A stretch of DNA of 56,901 nucleotides, taken from Gemmatimonadota bacterium (GTDB taxonomy: Bacteria > Gemmatimonadota > Gemmatimonadetes > Gemmatimonadales > GWC2-71-9). The stretch covers positions 1 to 56,901 of the forward strand of contig QHUT01000058.1 in NCBI GenBank assembly GCA_003222055.1, given 5' to 3'. Shown one piece after another: positions 38,271 through 47,700 of the stretch (positions are counted from its first letter, which is position 1; each line of letters starts with the position of its first letter). Under the pieces are notes generated by a model, which saw nothing but the letters and a program-made list of their open reading frames with translations, had not been told where the DNA came from and searched no databases. A program made the position numbers and the translations under genes.

Positions 38271-39122
38271 ATGGCGCTCGGAGCGGACCGCTACGCGTCG
38301 CGGGCGGACACCCTCGTGTTCCTCGGGTGCGTCCTCCTCTCCGCCGCCGCCATGAGCCTTCCCGGACGGCTGCGCGATCCGCTGACGCGGGCTCTGCGCC
38401 AGACCGTGCTCGCGCCGTTCCTGAGCCTGCAGCAGCAGATCGAGCGCCTCTCCGCGTCGCTGGCGCGCTACGATGCCGTCGTGGCGCAGCGCGATTCGGC
38501 GGCCCTGGTCGCCACCTTCCTTCCGGAGCTGCGGGGGGAGAATGCCCGGCTGCGCAGCCTGCTCGGGCTGGGGACGCGGCTCGGGACCGGCTACATCCCC
38601 GCCGAGGTGCTGCGCGAGCCCGAGCCGACCAGCCCGCTCACGTTCATCGTCTCCGCCGGCAAGAAGCAGGGGGTCAAACCGCTCTCGGCCGTGGTGAGCC
38701 CCGAAGGGCTGGTGGGCATCGTGAGCACGGTCGACCAGCAGACCAGCCTGGTGGTGACGTGGGCGCACCCCGAGTTCCGGGCCAGCGCGATGGCGGCGGA
38801 CGGCAGCGTGTACGGGATCGTCGCGCCGCACGGGTCCGAGGGCCCACGCGTGTGGCTGCTGGCGCTCGAAGGGGTGGCGTATCGGCAGCTCGTCGCCAAC
38901 GGCACGCTGATCCTCACGTCCGGACTCGGCGGCGTCATGCCACGCGGCATCCCGATCGGCGTCGTGGTCGGCGTCGCGGCCGAGGCGGAGGGGTGGGAGC
39001 GCACCTACGTGCTGCGGCCCGCCGTGCACCCGGCCGCCGTCACCCACGTGATGATCCTGGGAGGTACGCCGGCGCGGGGAGACCTGCGGGCGGTGTTCGA
39101 AGCGAGCGGGGAAGCGCCGTGA
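38271..39122 (+). CDS. mreC: Rod-shape-determining protein MreC
   Basis: This is a 283-residue protein. One membrane helix (VFLGCVLLSAAAMSLPG), a coiled coil (LQQQIERLSASLARYDAVV), then the beta-barrel pair beginning YIPAEVLREPEPTSPLTFIVSAGKKQGVKP, with the family motif SPEGLVGIVSTV. It scaffolds PBP2 and RodA in the periplasm. Starts four bases after mreB, and its stop overlaps mreD (GTGA). Confidence 0.93.
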   Translation: MALGADRYASRADTLVFLGCVLLSAAAMSLPGRLRDPLTRALRQTVLAPFLSLQQQIERLSASLARYDAVVAQRDSAALVATFLPELRGENARLRSLLGLGTRLGTGYIPAEVLREPEPTSPLTFIVSAGKKQGVKPLSAVVSPEGLVGIVSTVDQQTSLVVTWAHPEFRASAMAADGSVYGIVAPHGSEGPRVWLLALEGVAYRQLVANGTLILTSGLGGVMPRGIPIGVVVGVAAEAEGWERTYVLRPAVHPAAVTHVMILGGTPARGDLRAVFEASGEAP

Positions 39123-39616
39123 GGCGGAGCGACAAGTACCGCTTCTACGTGATCCTGGGGGTGCTCGTTGTGCTGCAGTTCTCGGCGCGGCGCTGGCTCG
39201 GCGGCGATCGGGTCGCGCCCGACTTCCTGCTGCTGGCCCTCCTGATCTATACCATCCGGGCCCGCCCCGGGCCGAGCGCGGTGGCCGGGTTCGTCGTGGG
39301 CCTGGTGCGCGACGCCCTCACCCCAGCGTCGTTCGGCGCCGGGGCGCTCGCACACACGCTCGTGGGGTATCTCTCGTCCTGGAGCAAGGCGGTCTTCTTC
39401 GCGGAGAACCTGTTCGTGAACGGCTGTCTGTTCTTCGCCGGCACCTGGTGCCGCAATCTGGCGGTGGCGCTCGCCTCCGGGAAGCTCAAGGGCGGCATGC
39501 TCGGCTGGGAGCTGCTCGTGTGGTCGCCAATCCAGAGCCTGACCACGGCGGTCGCGGGCGTGCTGGTGCTGTGGCTCGTGGGCCGCCGCATCGCGGTTCG
39601 GCTGAGCGACGCATGA
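39119..39616 (+). CDS. mreD: Rod-shape-determining protein MreD
   Basis: This is a 165-residue membrane protein with about five helices. APDFLLLALLIYTIRARPGPSAVAGFVVGLVRDALTPASFGAGALAHTL contains the usual 'G...D' signature. Position between mreC and mrdA fixes the assignment. GTG start overlapping the mreC stop; the stop overlaps mrdA (ATGA). Confidence 0.9.
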   Translation: MRRSDKYRFYVILGVLVVLQFSARRWLGGDRVAPDFLLLALLIYTIRARPGPSAVAGFVVGLVRDALTPASFGAGALAHTLVGYLSSWSKAVFFAENLFVNGCLFFAGTWCRNLAVALASGKLKGGMLGWELLVWSPIQSLTTAVAGVLVLWLVGRRIAVRLSDA

Positions 39617-41538
39617 GCTCGTTCCACCCGCACCTGCTCGATCGCCGGCTCCGGCTCGTCCGCATGGTGGTGTGGGTGGCCGTGGCGGCGCTCGTGGTCG
39701 TGTTCTTCCGCACGCAGATCCTCGAGCATTCCAAGTACCAGCTCCAGTCCGAGACGAACCGACTGCGCCCGATCCCGCTCCCCGCGCCCCGCGGCATCAT
39801 CACCGACCGCAACGGCAAGCTGCTCGCCGAGAACGTGCCGGGCTACACTGTCTCCCTGCTCCCCGCGGCGGACGAAGATTCGTTGCACGCGACGCTGCGG
39901 CGCATCGCGCCCATCGTGAAGCTCGACAGCGTCGGCATCGAGCGCGTCCTGGTTCGCTACCGGCGCACGCCCTACCTGCCGGTCACTGTCCTCCCCAATG
40001 CGACCTTCGCGGCGGTGTCGGCGCTGGAGGAGCGGCGCTTGATCTTCCCCGGCCTGCTCATCCAGCCCGAGCCAAAACGCCACTACCCGGACAGCTCGCT
40101 CGTGGCTCATCTGGTGGGCTACATCGGCGAGGTAACCGAGGCGGAGCGGGCGCAGCGGCGCCTGGCGCCGGTGCGGCTGGGGGGGCTGCTCGGCAAGGAC
40201 GGGCTGGAGCGCGAGTACGACGACTCGCTGCGCGGCGCGGACGGCGTGCGGTTCGTGGAAGTGAGCGCGCTGGGACGCGTGGTGCGCGAGGTGGGTGCCG
40301 CCTCGACACTGCCGCCCATTCCGGGACGGGCGCTCTCCACCACGATCGACCTGGACCTGCAGCGCTACGTGGCACAGATTTTTCCGGCGGGCCAGCGGGG
40401 CGCCGTGCTGGCGCTCAATCCCAACAGCGGGGAGATTCTCGCGCTCTACAGCGCGCCGGGGTACGACCCGAACGCCTTCGTGGGCGGCGTGGATCCCGCG
40501 TACTGGCGCTCCCTCACCCTGAGCCCGGCGCACCCGCTGCTCGATCGCGCCATCAAGACGTTTTATCCACCCGGCTCCACCTGGAAGCTGGCGATCGCGA
40601 CCATGGCACTGAAGCGCGGGATCGTCACCTTGCGCTCGCACATGCCGATCCCGTGCCGCGGCGGGCTGCAGTACGGCAATCGCTTCTTCCGCTGCTGGCA
40701 CGCCGCCGGCCACGGCGACCTGACGCTCACCGACGCGATCGCGCAGAGCTGCGATGTGTACTTCTATCAGCTCGGCCTGAAGCTCGGGCTTACGTCGTTG
40801 CTCGAGGACGCGAGCGGGCTGGGATTCCGCTCCCGCACCGGGATCGACCTGCCGAATGAGCTCACGTCGGTGTTCCCCGGCGGGACGGATTATTATGACC
40901 GCGTCTACGGCCCGCGCCGCTGGACCTCCGCCGTCACGCTCAACCTCGCCATCGGGCAGGGGGAAAACGCGCAGACGCTAGCGAACATGGTGCGGTTCTA
41001 CCAGATGCTGGCCAGCGATGGGCGCGCCCGGCCCCCTTACCTCGTGCACCCCGCCGCCGGCACGACCGCGAGCCTCGGGCTCCTCCCGGACCAGCTCGCC
41101 GGCCTGCGTCAGGCGATGGTCAGCGTGGTGGAGCGGGGCACCGCGCGCGGCGCGGGGCGCTTCGGCGGCAGCATCGCCATCGCCGGCAAGACCGGCACGG
41201 CGCAGAATTCCCACGGACCGGACCACGGCTGGTTCATCGCGTTCGCGCCCGCCGAGAAGCCGGAGATCGTGGTCGGCGCCATCATCGAGTTCGCCCGCGA
41301 GGGCCCGTATGTCGCGCCCCTCGTCACGCGCGTGATCGGGCACTACCTCGGCGTCGACACGACGGCGGCGTCGAACGTCCGGATCGTGCTCCCCGCCGAC
41401 ACCGCGCCGCATTCCAGGCAGCTGCTCCCCGGCCCACCGTCGGTCGAGGATTCCACGATCGTGCCGATCGCGCCCACCGACACGAGCGTCACACCCCCCG
41501 ATACCGGCAATGCGACCCCCGCTCCGCGAGATCGATAA
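39613..41538 (+). CDS. mrdA: Penicillin-binding protein 2, peptidoglycan transpeptidase
   Basis: This is a 641-residue class B PBP. Short cytosolic tail and one helix (MVVWVAVAALVVVFF), dimerisation domain with PRGIITDRNGKLLAENVP, then transpeptidase motifs S322 in PPGSTWKLA, SCD in AIAQSCDVYFYQLG and KTG at 526-528. It crosslinks peptidoglycan during elongation with RodA. A Pro/Thr-rich tail of about 45 residues ends the protein. It overlaps rodA by 29 bases. Confidence 0.95.
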   Translation: MSSFHPHLLDRRLRLVRMVVWVAVAALVVVFFRTQILEHSKYQLQSETNRLRPIPLPAPRGIITDRNGKLLAENVPGYTVSLLPAADEDSLHATLRRIAPIVKLDSVGIERVLVRYRRTPYLPVTVLPNATFAAVSALEERRLIFPGLLIQPEPKRHYPDSSLVAHLVGYIGEVTEAERAQRRLAPVRLGGLLGKDGLEREYDDSLRGADGVRFVEVSALGRVVREVGAASTLPPIPGRALSTTIDLDLQRYVAQIFPAGQRGAVLALNPNSGEILALYSAPGYDPNAFVGGVDPAYWRSLTLSPAHPLLDRAIKTFYPPGSTWKLAIATMALKRGIVTLRSHMPIPCRGGLQYGNRFFRCWHAAGHGDLTLTDAIAQSCDVYFYQLGLKLGLTSLLEDASGLGFRSRTGIDLPNELTSVFPGGTDYYDRVYGPRRWTSAVTLNLAIGQGENAQTLANMVRFYQMLASDGRARPPYLVHPAAGTTASLGLLPDQLAGLRQAMVSVVERGTARGAGRFGGSIAIAGKTGTAQNSHGPDHGWFIAFAPAEKPEIVVGAIIEFAREGPYVAPLVTRVIGHYLGVDTTAASNVRIVLPADTAPHSRQLLPGPPSVEDSTIVPIAPTDTSVTPPDTGNATPAPRDR

Positions 41539-42757
41539 GCCGCTGGTGGCGGTCACGGTCGCGCTGGCGGCGTACGGGCTCGCGGCGCTCTATTCCGCCG
41601 GCCAGACGGACGTGCCGACGTTCGTGACCACCATCTGGCACAAACAGCTGATCTGGCTGGGCGTGGGGCTGGTGGCGTTGCTCCTGATGTACCGCACGTC
41701 GCCGCGGCTGCTCGAGTGGGCGACGCCCTACGCCTACGGCATCGGCCTCCTGGTGCTCCTGATCACGCTCACGGCCGGCACCGGGGCGGGCACCGCGGCG
41801 AGCGAGCGCTCCTGGATCTCGATCGGCGGGTTGCGCCTGGGCCAGCCGGCCGAGCTCGCAAAGCTTGCCGTCATCCTGATGCTGGCGCGCTGGCTGGCCG
41901 AGCGGCGCGAAGCGCCCGCCACGCTGCGCGACCTCGTGCCCCCGTGCCTGATCGCGGGCGTGCCGACGCTGCTCGTCGCCAAACAGCCCGACCTGGGGAG
42001 CGCCATCGTCTTCATCGCGGTCCTGTTTACGATGCTGTACTGGGCAGGCACCAAGCCCTCCTTGCTGCTGCTGCTCGGATCGCCGGTCATCGGGTTGATC
42101 CTGGCGTTCTCGACCGTGGCGTGGGGCGCGTGGATCGTGGTGCTGTTCGCGCTGCTCTTGTGGTGGCGGCCGTACGTCTGGGAAGGGCTCGCGGTGATGC
42201 TGGCGAACGTGATCATGGGCGTCATTGCCGTGCCGTTCTGGCGCCGCCTCGCGCCCTACCAGCAGAACCGCCTGCTCGCCTTCCTGAACCCCGAGGTGGA
42301 CCCGCGCGCCACGGGGTGGCACGTCATACAGTCGAAGATCGCCATCGGATCCGGAGGGTTCCTGGGCCAGGGTTTCACCCACGGGCCCCAGAAGCGCCTC
42401 GCGTTTCTTCCGGCGCAGCACACCGACTTCATCTTCCCCGTGGTGGGCGAAGAGCTCGGCTTCGTGGGGGTGCTCGTGGCCCTCGCGCTCTTCACCGCGC
42501 TGGTGCTCGTGTTGCTGCGCGTCTCTCGGCGGGCGACCGATCCTTACTCCAGCCTGTGCGTCTTCGGGATCTCCGGGCTCCTGTTCACCCACATCATCGA
42601 GAACGTGGGCATGACGGTGAACCTGCTGCCCATCACCGGCATCCCGCTGCCGTTCTTCTCGTACGGCGGCTCGTTCTTGCTCACGTGCTCGTTGGCAGTG
42701 GGGATCTCGCTCCGGGTTGCATGGGAATCGCGCCAGTCAGGGTATGCTGAGCTCTGA
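41510..42757 (+). CDS. rodA: Peptidoglycan glycosyltransferase RodA
   Basis: This is a 415-residue SEDS protein with about ten helices. Signatures are SWISIGGLRLGQPAELAKLAVILMLARW, AKQPDLGSAIVF with the catalytic Asp, and NVGMTVNLLPITGIPLPFFSYGGSFLL. It polymerises lipid II and forms the elongasome core with PBP2. The start at 41510 lies inside mrdA, a longer overlap than usual in this operon. Confidence 0.94.
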   Translation: MRPPLREIDKPLVAVTVALAAYGLAALYSAGQTDVPTFVTTIWHKQLIWLGVGLVALLLMYRTSPRLLEWATPYAYGIGLLVLLITLTAGTGAGTAASERSWISIGGLRLGQPAELAKLAVILMLARWLAERREAPATLRDLVPPCLIAGVPTLLVAKQPDLGSAIVFIAVLFTMLYWAGTKPSLLLLLGSPVIGLILAFSTVAWGAWIVVLFALLLWWRPYVWEGLAVMLANVIMGVIAVPFWRRLAPYQQNRLLAFLNPEVDPRATGWHVIQSKIAIGSGGFLGQGFTHGPQKRLAFLPAQHTDFIFPVVGEELGFVGVLVALALFTALVLVLLRVSRRATDPYSSLCVFGISGLLFTHIIENVGMTVNLLPITGIPLPFFSYGGSFLLTCSLAVGISLRVAWESRQSGYAEL

Positions 42758-42839
42758 CAAGGGGTTACACAACCAGGACTAGCGCCGGCTCGGGCCCCCT
42801 CCCAAATTGTCGCCTTCTAGCCCCCCAACTATGGCGCGA

Positions 42840-43697
42840 ATGGCCTGGTTCAAGAAAGAGCGCAAGCCGCGCACGTCGGAACGGGTCAAGCTGGAGATCC
42901 CAGCCGACGCGTGGGAGAAGTGCGACGAGTGCGGCCACATCGACATCAAGGACCGGTTCGTTCGCGCCTTGAATGTGTGCCCCAACTGCGGGCACCATCG
43001 CCGAATCTCCGCTCAGGAATACATCGACCTCCTCGTGGACGAGGGCTCGTGGCACGAGCTCGACACGCGTCTCCGGTCCACCGATCCCCTGCGGTTCGAA
43101 AACTACAAGCAGCGTCTGGAAACGGCGGTCCACAAAGCGGGGCCGCTCGAGGCGGTCCGCACCGGGTACGGCCGGCTGGACGGCATGCCGGTCGGCGTCG
43201 GGGTGATGGATTTCAACTTCATGGGCGGCTCCATGGGCTCGGTGGTGGGGGAGAAGCTCGCCCGGCTCACCAGGCGCTCGGCCGAGCGGCGGACGCCGCT
43301 GATCGTCGTATCGGCGTCGGGGGGGGCGCGGATGCAGGAGGGTGTGCTGTCCCTCATGCAGATGGCCAAGACGTCGGTCGAGATCGCCCGGCTGCGCACC
43401 GCGCGCGTGCCTTTCATCTCCATACTCACCAACCCGACCACCGGCGGGGTATCCGCCTCCTACGCCATGCAGGGAGACGTGATCGTGGCGGAGCCGGGAG
43501 CCGTGGTCGGGTTCGCGGGCCCGCGCGTGATCAAGCAGACCATCGGCCAGGACTTACCGGAGGGCTTTCAGACCGCCGAGTTCCTGCTCGAGCACGGCAT
43601 GGTGGACGCCGTGGTGCCGCGGAGCGAGCTGCGCGACACCACTGGCCAGCTGCTGCGCCACATGGCCGGCCGGGCACCGGCGGAGGCTGCCGACTGA
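42840..43697 (+). CDS. accD: Acetyl-CoA carboxylase carboxyltransferase subunit beta
   Basis: This is a 285-residue protein from ATG 42840 (ATG 42831 is equally possible; no ribosome site favours either). The zinc finger CDECGH...CPNCGHH is near 21-43. The crotonase core follows: GVMDFNFMGGSMGSVVGEK, SASGGARMQEG and NPTTGGVSASYAM. With AccA it transfers CO2 from biotin-AccB to acetyl-CoA. The accD-folC neighbourhood is common in bacteria. Confidence 0.94.
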   Translation: MAWFKKERKPRTSERVKLEIPADAWEKCDECGHIDIKDRFVRALNVCPNCGHHRRISAQEYIDLLVDEGSWHELDTRLRSTDPLRFENYKQRLETAVHKAGPLEAVRTGYGRLDGMPVGVGVMDFNFMGGSMGSVVGEKLARLTRRSAERRTPLIVVSASGGARMQEGVLSLMQMAKTSVEIARLRTARVPFISILTNPTTGGVSASYAMQGDVIVAEPGAVVGFAGPRVIKQTIGQDLPEGFQTAEFLLEHGMVDAVVPRSELRDTTGQLLRHMAGRAPAEAAD

Positions 43698-44914
43698 GCC
43701 GGCTGTCCTTCGAGGACGCCTGCCGCTTTCTCTTCGCACGACAAGGGAGCCGCATCAAGTGGAGCCTCGGACCGACCGAGGGGCTCCTGGACGTGCTGGG
43801 CCATCCCGAGCGGCACTTCCCCTCCGTCCACATCGCGGGGACCAACGGCAAAGGGTCGACCTGCGCCTTCGTGGCGGCGGAGCTGCGCGCCCGCGGCCTC
43901 AAGGTCGGGCTGTACACATCCCCGCACCTGGTCTCGGTCCGCGAGCGCATCGAGGTGGATGGCGTGCCGATCGGCGAGGAAGCCTTCGCCGAGTGGACGA
44001 CCTTCCTCCAGTCCGAGATCGAGCGCCTGGACGCGAGCTTCTTCGAGGCGACCACCGCCATCGCCTTCGCCGACCTCGCGGCGCGGGGGGTGGACGTCGC
44101 CGTCATCGAGGTGGGGCTCGGCGGGCGGCTCGATTCGACCAACGTGATCACGCCGCTCGTCTCGGTCGTGACCAAGATCGCGCGCGAGCACACCGACTAC
44201 CTCGGGACCGACCTCGCGGCGATCGCCCGGGAGAAAGCAGGGATCGCCAAACCCGGCGTGCCGTTCGTCACGGGCGAGCGGGATGCCGCTGTGCGCCAGG
44301 AGCTCGCGGCGGAGGCGGGCCGCCGCGGCGCGGCGCCCGTGATCCTCGTCGACACGGCACGGCCCCCCACACGACGCCTGGGCCTCGTGGGCCGCCACCA
44401 GCACGGCAACGCCTGGGTCGCGCTCGCGGCCTTGAACCGGCTGCCGCCGCCGTTCGGGCCGGCCGGCGACACCTGGCCGGAGAGCTTCGGGCGCGCGTAC
44501 GTGCCCGGCCGGTTCGATGTCCGCGGCAAGTGGATCTTCGACGTGGCGCACAATCCGGACGGGGCGCTGGTGCTGGCAGACACGCTGCGTGACTGCAATC
44601 CGCCGCGTCCCCGTCACGCGTTGGTCGGCGTGCTGGGCGATAAGGATTACCTCGGGATGATCGATGCGCTTTCGCCAGAGGTCGACGCGTTCCTGTTCAC
44701 CGTGCCCGACACCGCGCCCGAGCGGCGACGCTGGGATCTGGGCCGGCTGGAGCGCGAGCTCGGTGGACTCGCGGTGGCGCACGACTTCGAGCCGGACTTC
44801 ACGCGCGCGCTGGAGCGCGTCGTCGTGGACGCGGCGACCGTGATCGTCACGGGATCGTTTCACACCGTCGGCGACGCGCTGGCCCGCTTGCCCGGCTTCG
44901 CGCCGGTCGCGTAA
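43694..44914 (+). CDS. folC: Bifunctional folylpolyglutamate/dihydrofolate synthase
   Basis: This is a 406-residue Mur-ligase-fold protein. HIAGTNGKGSTCAFVAAEL is the ATP loop, then GLYTSPHLVSVRERI, FEATTAIAFADLA, VIEVGLGGRLDSTN and the C-terminal FDVAHNPDGALVL. It adds glutamate to (dihydro)folate. No ATG, GTG or TTG exists in frame before the conserved start, so CTG 43694, overlapping the accD stop (CTGA), is the likely initiator. Confidence 0.9.
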   Translation: MSRLSFEDACRFLFARQGSRIKWSLGPTEGLLDVLGHPERHFPSVHIAGTNGKGSTCAFVAAELRARGLKVGLYTSPHLVSVRERIEVDGVPIGEEAFAEWTTFLQSEIERLDASFFEATTAIAFADLAARGVDVAVIEVGLGGRLDSTNVITPLVSVVTKIAREHTDYLGTDLAAIAREKAGIAKPGVPFVTGERDAAVRQELAAEAGRRGAAPVILVDTARPPTRRLGLVGRHQHGNAWVALAALNRLPPPFGPAGDTWPESFGRAYVPGRFDVRGKWIFDVAHNPDGALVLADTLRDCNPPRPRHALVGVLGDKDYLGMIDALSPEVDAFLFTVPDTAPERRRWDLGRLERELGGLAVAHDFEPDFTRALERVVVDAATVIVTGSFHTVGDALARLPGFAPVA

Positions 44915-44923
44915 ATTGTTGCG

Positions 44924-46207
44924 ATGCAAGGACAAGCCCTCCCAGGGTTTCGCGACTTTTATCCCGAAGAACTCGCTCTCCGCAATCACATCTTCACGAC
45001 GTGGCGCGACGTAGCCCGGCGCTACGGCTTTCAGGAATACGACGGCCCCCCGCTCGAGCCGCTCGAGCTCTACACCGACAAGAGCGGCGAGGAGATCGTG
45101 CAACAGCTGTACACGTTCCAGGACAAAGGGGAGCGCGAGGTCGCGTTGCGGCCCGAGATGACGCCCACCCTCGCCCGCATGGTGGGCGCCCGCGCGCAGG
45201 CCCTGAAGAAGCCGATCCGCTGGTTCTCGATTCCCCAGCTGTTCCGCTACGAGCGGCAGCAACGGGGCCGCCTGCGCGAGCACTTTCAGCTCAACATGGA
45301 CGTGATCGGCGAAGCGGGACCGGCGGCGGATGCCGAGATCATGGCGGCCGTCATCGACATTGCGCGAGCCTGCGGCCTGACGTCGACCGACGTGCGACTC
45401 CGCGTGTCCGACCGACGGATCCTGGTGAACGAGCTGAAAGATCGCCACGCCGTGGCGGATGGCGAGATGTTGGGGGTCCTGAGTGCCCTCGACAAGTGGG
45501 GAGACGAGCCGGCGCTGACCGAGCGGCGGCTGCAGCGGGCGCTGGGCGACTCCCCTGAACGGAGGGGCTCGGTAACTGCTTTCTTGGGCCTCTTGGCCAA
45601 GGAGGACTCCGCGACGGTAGAGCGGCTGCTGGGGGCTCCCGCGGCGGAACCGCTGCGGGAGTGCCGCACGCGGCTCGACGCGATGGGTCTCGGAGACTTC
45701 GTTACGGTCGACTTCCGCATCGTGCGCGGGCTCGCCTACTACACCGGGATCGTGTTCGAGCTGTTCGATGCACAGCGGTCGCTGCGCGCGATCTGTGGGG
45801 GCGGCCGCTACGACACCCTGATTCAGGAGATCGCCGGCGTGGATCTCCCCTGCGTCGGGTTCGGCATGGGAGACGTCGTCCTCGGAGAACTCTTGAAGGA
45901 GCGCGGGAAGCATGCCGAGGCGCCGAGTCGAGTCGACGCCTTTTTGATTGCGGTGGGGGCCGAGGACGTGGCCCCCGTGCTCAAGCTCGCCCACGAGCTG
46001 CGCGATCGTGGCGTCGCCGTAGAGTACGCCTTGCGGGACGCCCCGATCCGCAAGCAGCTCGAGCTCGCCGTGGCACGGGGAGCGCCTCGCGCCGTGATCG
46101 TCGGGCCCGACGAGCGCAAAGCCAAGGTGGCCGTCGTGCGGGACCTCAAGAGCGGGCGGCAGCGCAAGGTGGCGTTGACGCAGGTCCGCAAGGGTGTCTT
46201 CAAGTGA
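44924..46207 (+). CDS. hisS: Histidyl-tRNA synthetase
   Basis: This is a 427-residue class II synthetase. Motif 1 with GFRDFYPEELALRNHIF, motif 2 RWFSIPQLFRYERQQRGRLREHFQLNMDVIG, the histidine loops near GLAYYTGIVFELF and GGRYDTLI, and a C-terminal anticodon domain (VAVEYALRDAPIRKQLELA). It charges tRNA-His. The stop overlaps the proS ATG by one base. Confidence 0.93.
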   Translation: MQGQALPGFRDFYPEELALRNHIFTTWRDVARRYGFQEYDGPPLEPLELYTDKSGEEIVQQLYTFQDKGEREVALRPEMTPTLARMVGARAQALKKPIRWFSIPQLFRYERQQRGRLREHFQLNMDVIGEAGPAADAEIMAAVIDIARACGLTSTDVRLRVSDRRILVNELKDRHAVADGEMLGVLSALDKWGDEPALTERRLQRALGDSPERRGSVTAFLGLLAKEDSATVERLLGAPAAEPLRECRTRLDAMGLGDFVTVDFRIVRGLAYYTGIVFELFDAQRSLRAICGGGRYDTLIQEIAGVDLPCVGFGMGDVVLGELLKERGKHAEAPSRVDAFLIAVGAEDVAPVLKLAHELRDRGVAVEYALRDAPIRKQLELAVARGAPRAVIVGPDERKAKVAVVRDLKSGRQRKVALTQVRKGVFK

Positions 46208-47700
46208 TGGCCCAGGCCAAAAAGATCACTCCGCGTGCGCAGGACTTCAGCGAGTGGTACAACGACGTGATCATGCAGGCGGAGCTGGCCGACTACTCGC
46301 CGGTGCGCGGCTGCATGGTGATCCGGCCCCACGGCTATCATGTGTGGGAGCTGATGCAGCGCGCCCTGGACGACATGTTCAAGGCGACGGGTCATCGCAA
46401 CGCCTACTTCCCCCTGTTCATTCCCATGAGCTTCCTCGCCAAGGAAGCCGAGCACGTCGAGGGGTTCGCCAAGGAAGTGGCGCTCGTGACGCACACCCGC
46501 CTCAAGGCCACCGGCAAGACGGGCGCCCAGGCGGTGATGCCGGACCCCGCATCGCTGCTCGAGGAGCCGCTCGTCGTGCGGCCCACGTCCGAGACGATCA
46601 TCTACGCGATGTTCGCCAAGTGGATTCAGAGCTATCGCGATCTGCCGCTGCTCTTGAACCAGTGGTGCAACATCGTGCGCTGGGAGTTTCGGACCCGGCT
46701 ATTCCTGCGCACCACGGAGTTTCTCTGGCAGGAGGGACACACCGCGCACGCGACGGAAGCGGAGGCCGAGGCGGAGGCGCGCCAGATGCTCGGCGTGTAC
46801 CGCACGTTCCAGGAGCAATGGATGGCGATGCCGGTGATCACCGGCTTGAAGACGGAGAGCGAGAAGTTCGCGGGCGCGCTGCGCACCTACGCGCTGGAGG
46901 CGCTGATGCAGGACAACAAGGCGCTCCAGGCGGGCACGTCGCACAATCTCGGTCAGAACTTCGCCAAGGCGTTCGGCGTCCAGTACCAGACTGCGGCGGG
47001 TGGACTGGAGCACGTGTGGAATACGTCCTGGGGCGTTTCGACGCGCATGATCGGCGGCCTGGTGATGACCCATTCCGACGACAACGGCCTGGTGTGTCCG
47101 CCCAAGCTCGCGCCGGTGCAGGTGGTGATCGTGCCGATTTGGAAGTCGGAAGAAGAAAGGGGCCAGGTGTTAGGGGTCGGAGACCAGGTGAAGGCGGAAC
47201 TGGTGAAAGCCGGCATCCGCGTCGAGCTGGACGCGCGGGATAGCCTGAAGCCCGGCGCCAAGTACTTCGAGTGGGAGGCCAAGGGCGTGCCGCTGCGGCT
47301 CGAGATCGGGCCGCGCGACGTGGCGGCGGGGCAGGTGATGACGGCGCGGCGCGGGGGAAGCAAGGCGCCGCTCAAGCTCGACGGGCTCGCTCGGACGGTG
47401 GCGACCGCGCTCGACGAAGTGCAGGCTGCGCTCTTCAAGGCCGCGTACGAGCGGCGCGAGGCCCACTCGATTCGCGGCGTCACCAAGCAGCAGTTCCTCG
47501 AGTTCATGAAAGGCGCCGGCGGGTTCGCCTACGGCGGCTTTTGCGGCTCGGCGGCCTGCGAGGGCGAGATCAAGCAGCAGACGGCCGCGACCGTGCGCGT
47601 GCTACCCGATCCCGAGTTCCGCTCGCCGGAGGGGCCGAAGACGTGCATGTGGTGTGGCAAGCCCAGCGTCGCGGAGGCGGTGTGGGCGCAGGCGTACTAG
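46207..47700 (+). CDS. proS: Prolyl-tRNA synthetase, eukaryote/archaeal-like type
   Basis: This is a 497-residue protein lacking the large editing insertion of the E. coli type. MAQAKKITPRAQDFSEWYND and DYSPVRGCMVIRPHGYHVWE are typical of the short ProS type 3 form. Motif 2 is RWEFRTRLFLRTTEFLWQEGHTAHAT. The C-terminal zinc-like domain has FCGSAACE and KTCMWCGKPS, ending AQAY as the type requires. It charges tRNA-Pro. Overlaps lysA by 19 bases. Confidence 0.94.
   Translation: MAQAKKITPRAQDFSEWYNDVIMQAELADYSPVRGCMVIRPHGYHVWELMQRALDDMFKATGHRNAYFPLFIPMSFLAKEAEHVEGFAKEVALVTHTRLKATGKTGAQAVMPDPASLLEEPLVVRPTSETIIYAMFAKWIQSYRDLPLLLNQWCNIVRWEFRTRLFLRTTEFLWQEGHTAHATEAEAEAEARQMLGVYRTFQEQWMAMPVITGLKTESEKFAGALRTYALEALMQDNKALQAGTSHNLGQNFAKAFGVQYQTAAGGLEHVWNTSWGVSTRMIGGLVMTHSDDNGLVCPPKLAPVQVVIVPIWKSEEERGQVLGVGDQVKAELVKAGIRVELDARDSLKPGAKYFEWEAKGVPLRLEIGPRDVAAGQVMTARRGGSKAPLKLDGLARTVATALDEVQAALFKAAYERREAHSIRGVTKQQFLEFMKGAGGFAYGGFCGSAACEGEIKQQTAATVRVLPDPEFRSPEGPKTCMWCGKPSVAEAVWAQAY

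Noticed and set aside
45673-45994. Very long minus-strand frame across hisS, folC and accD (43568-45994)
   Set aside because: All three plus-strand genes are unmistakable; the antisense frame has no motif.
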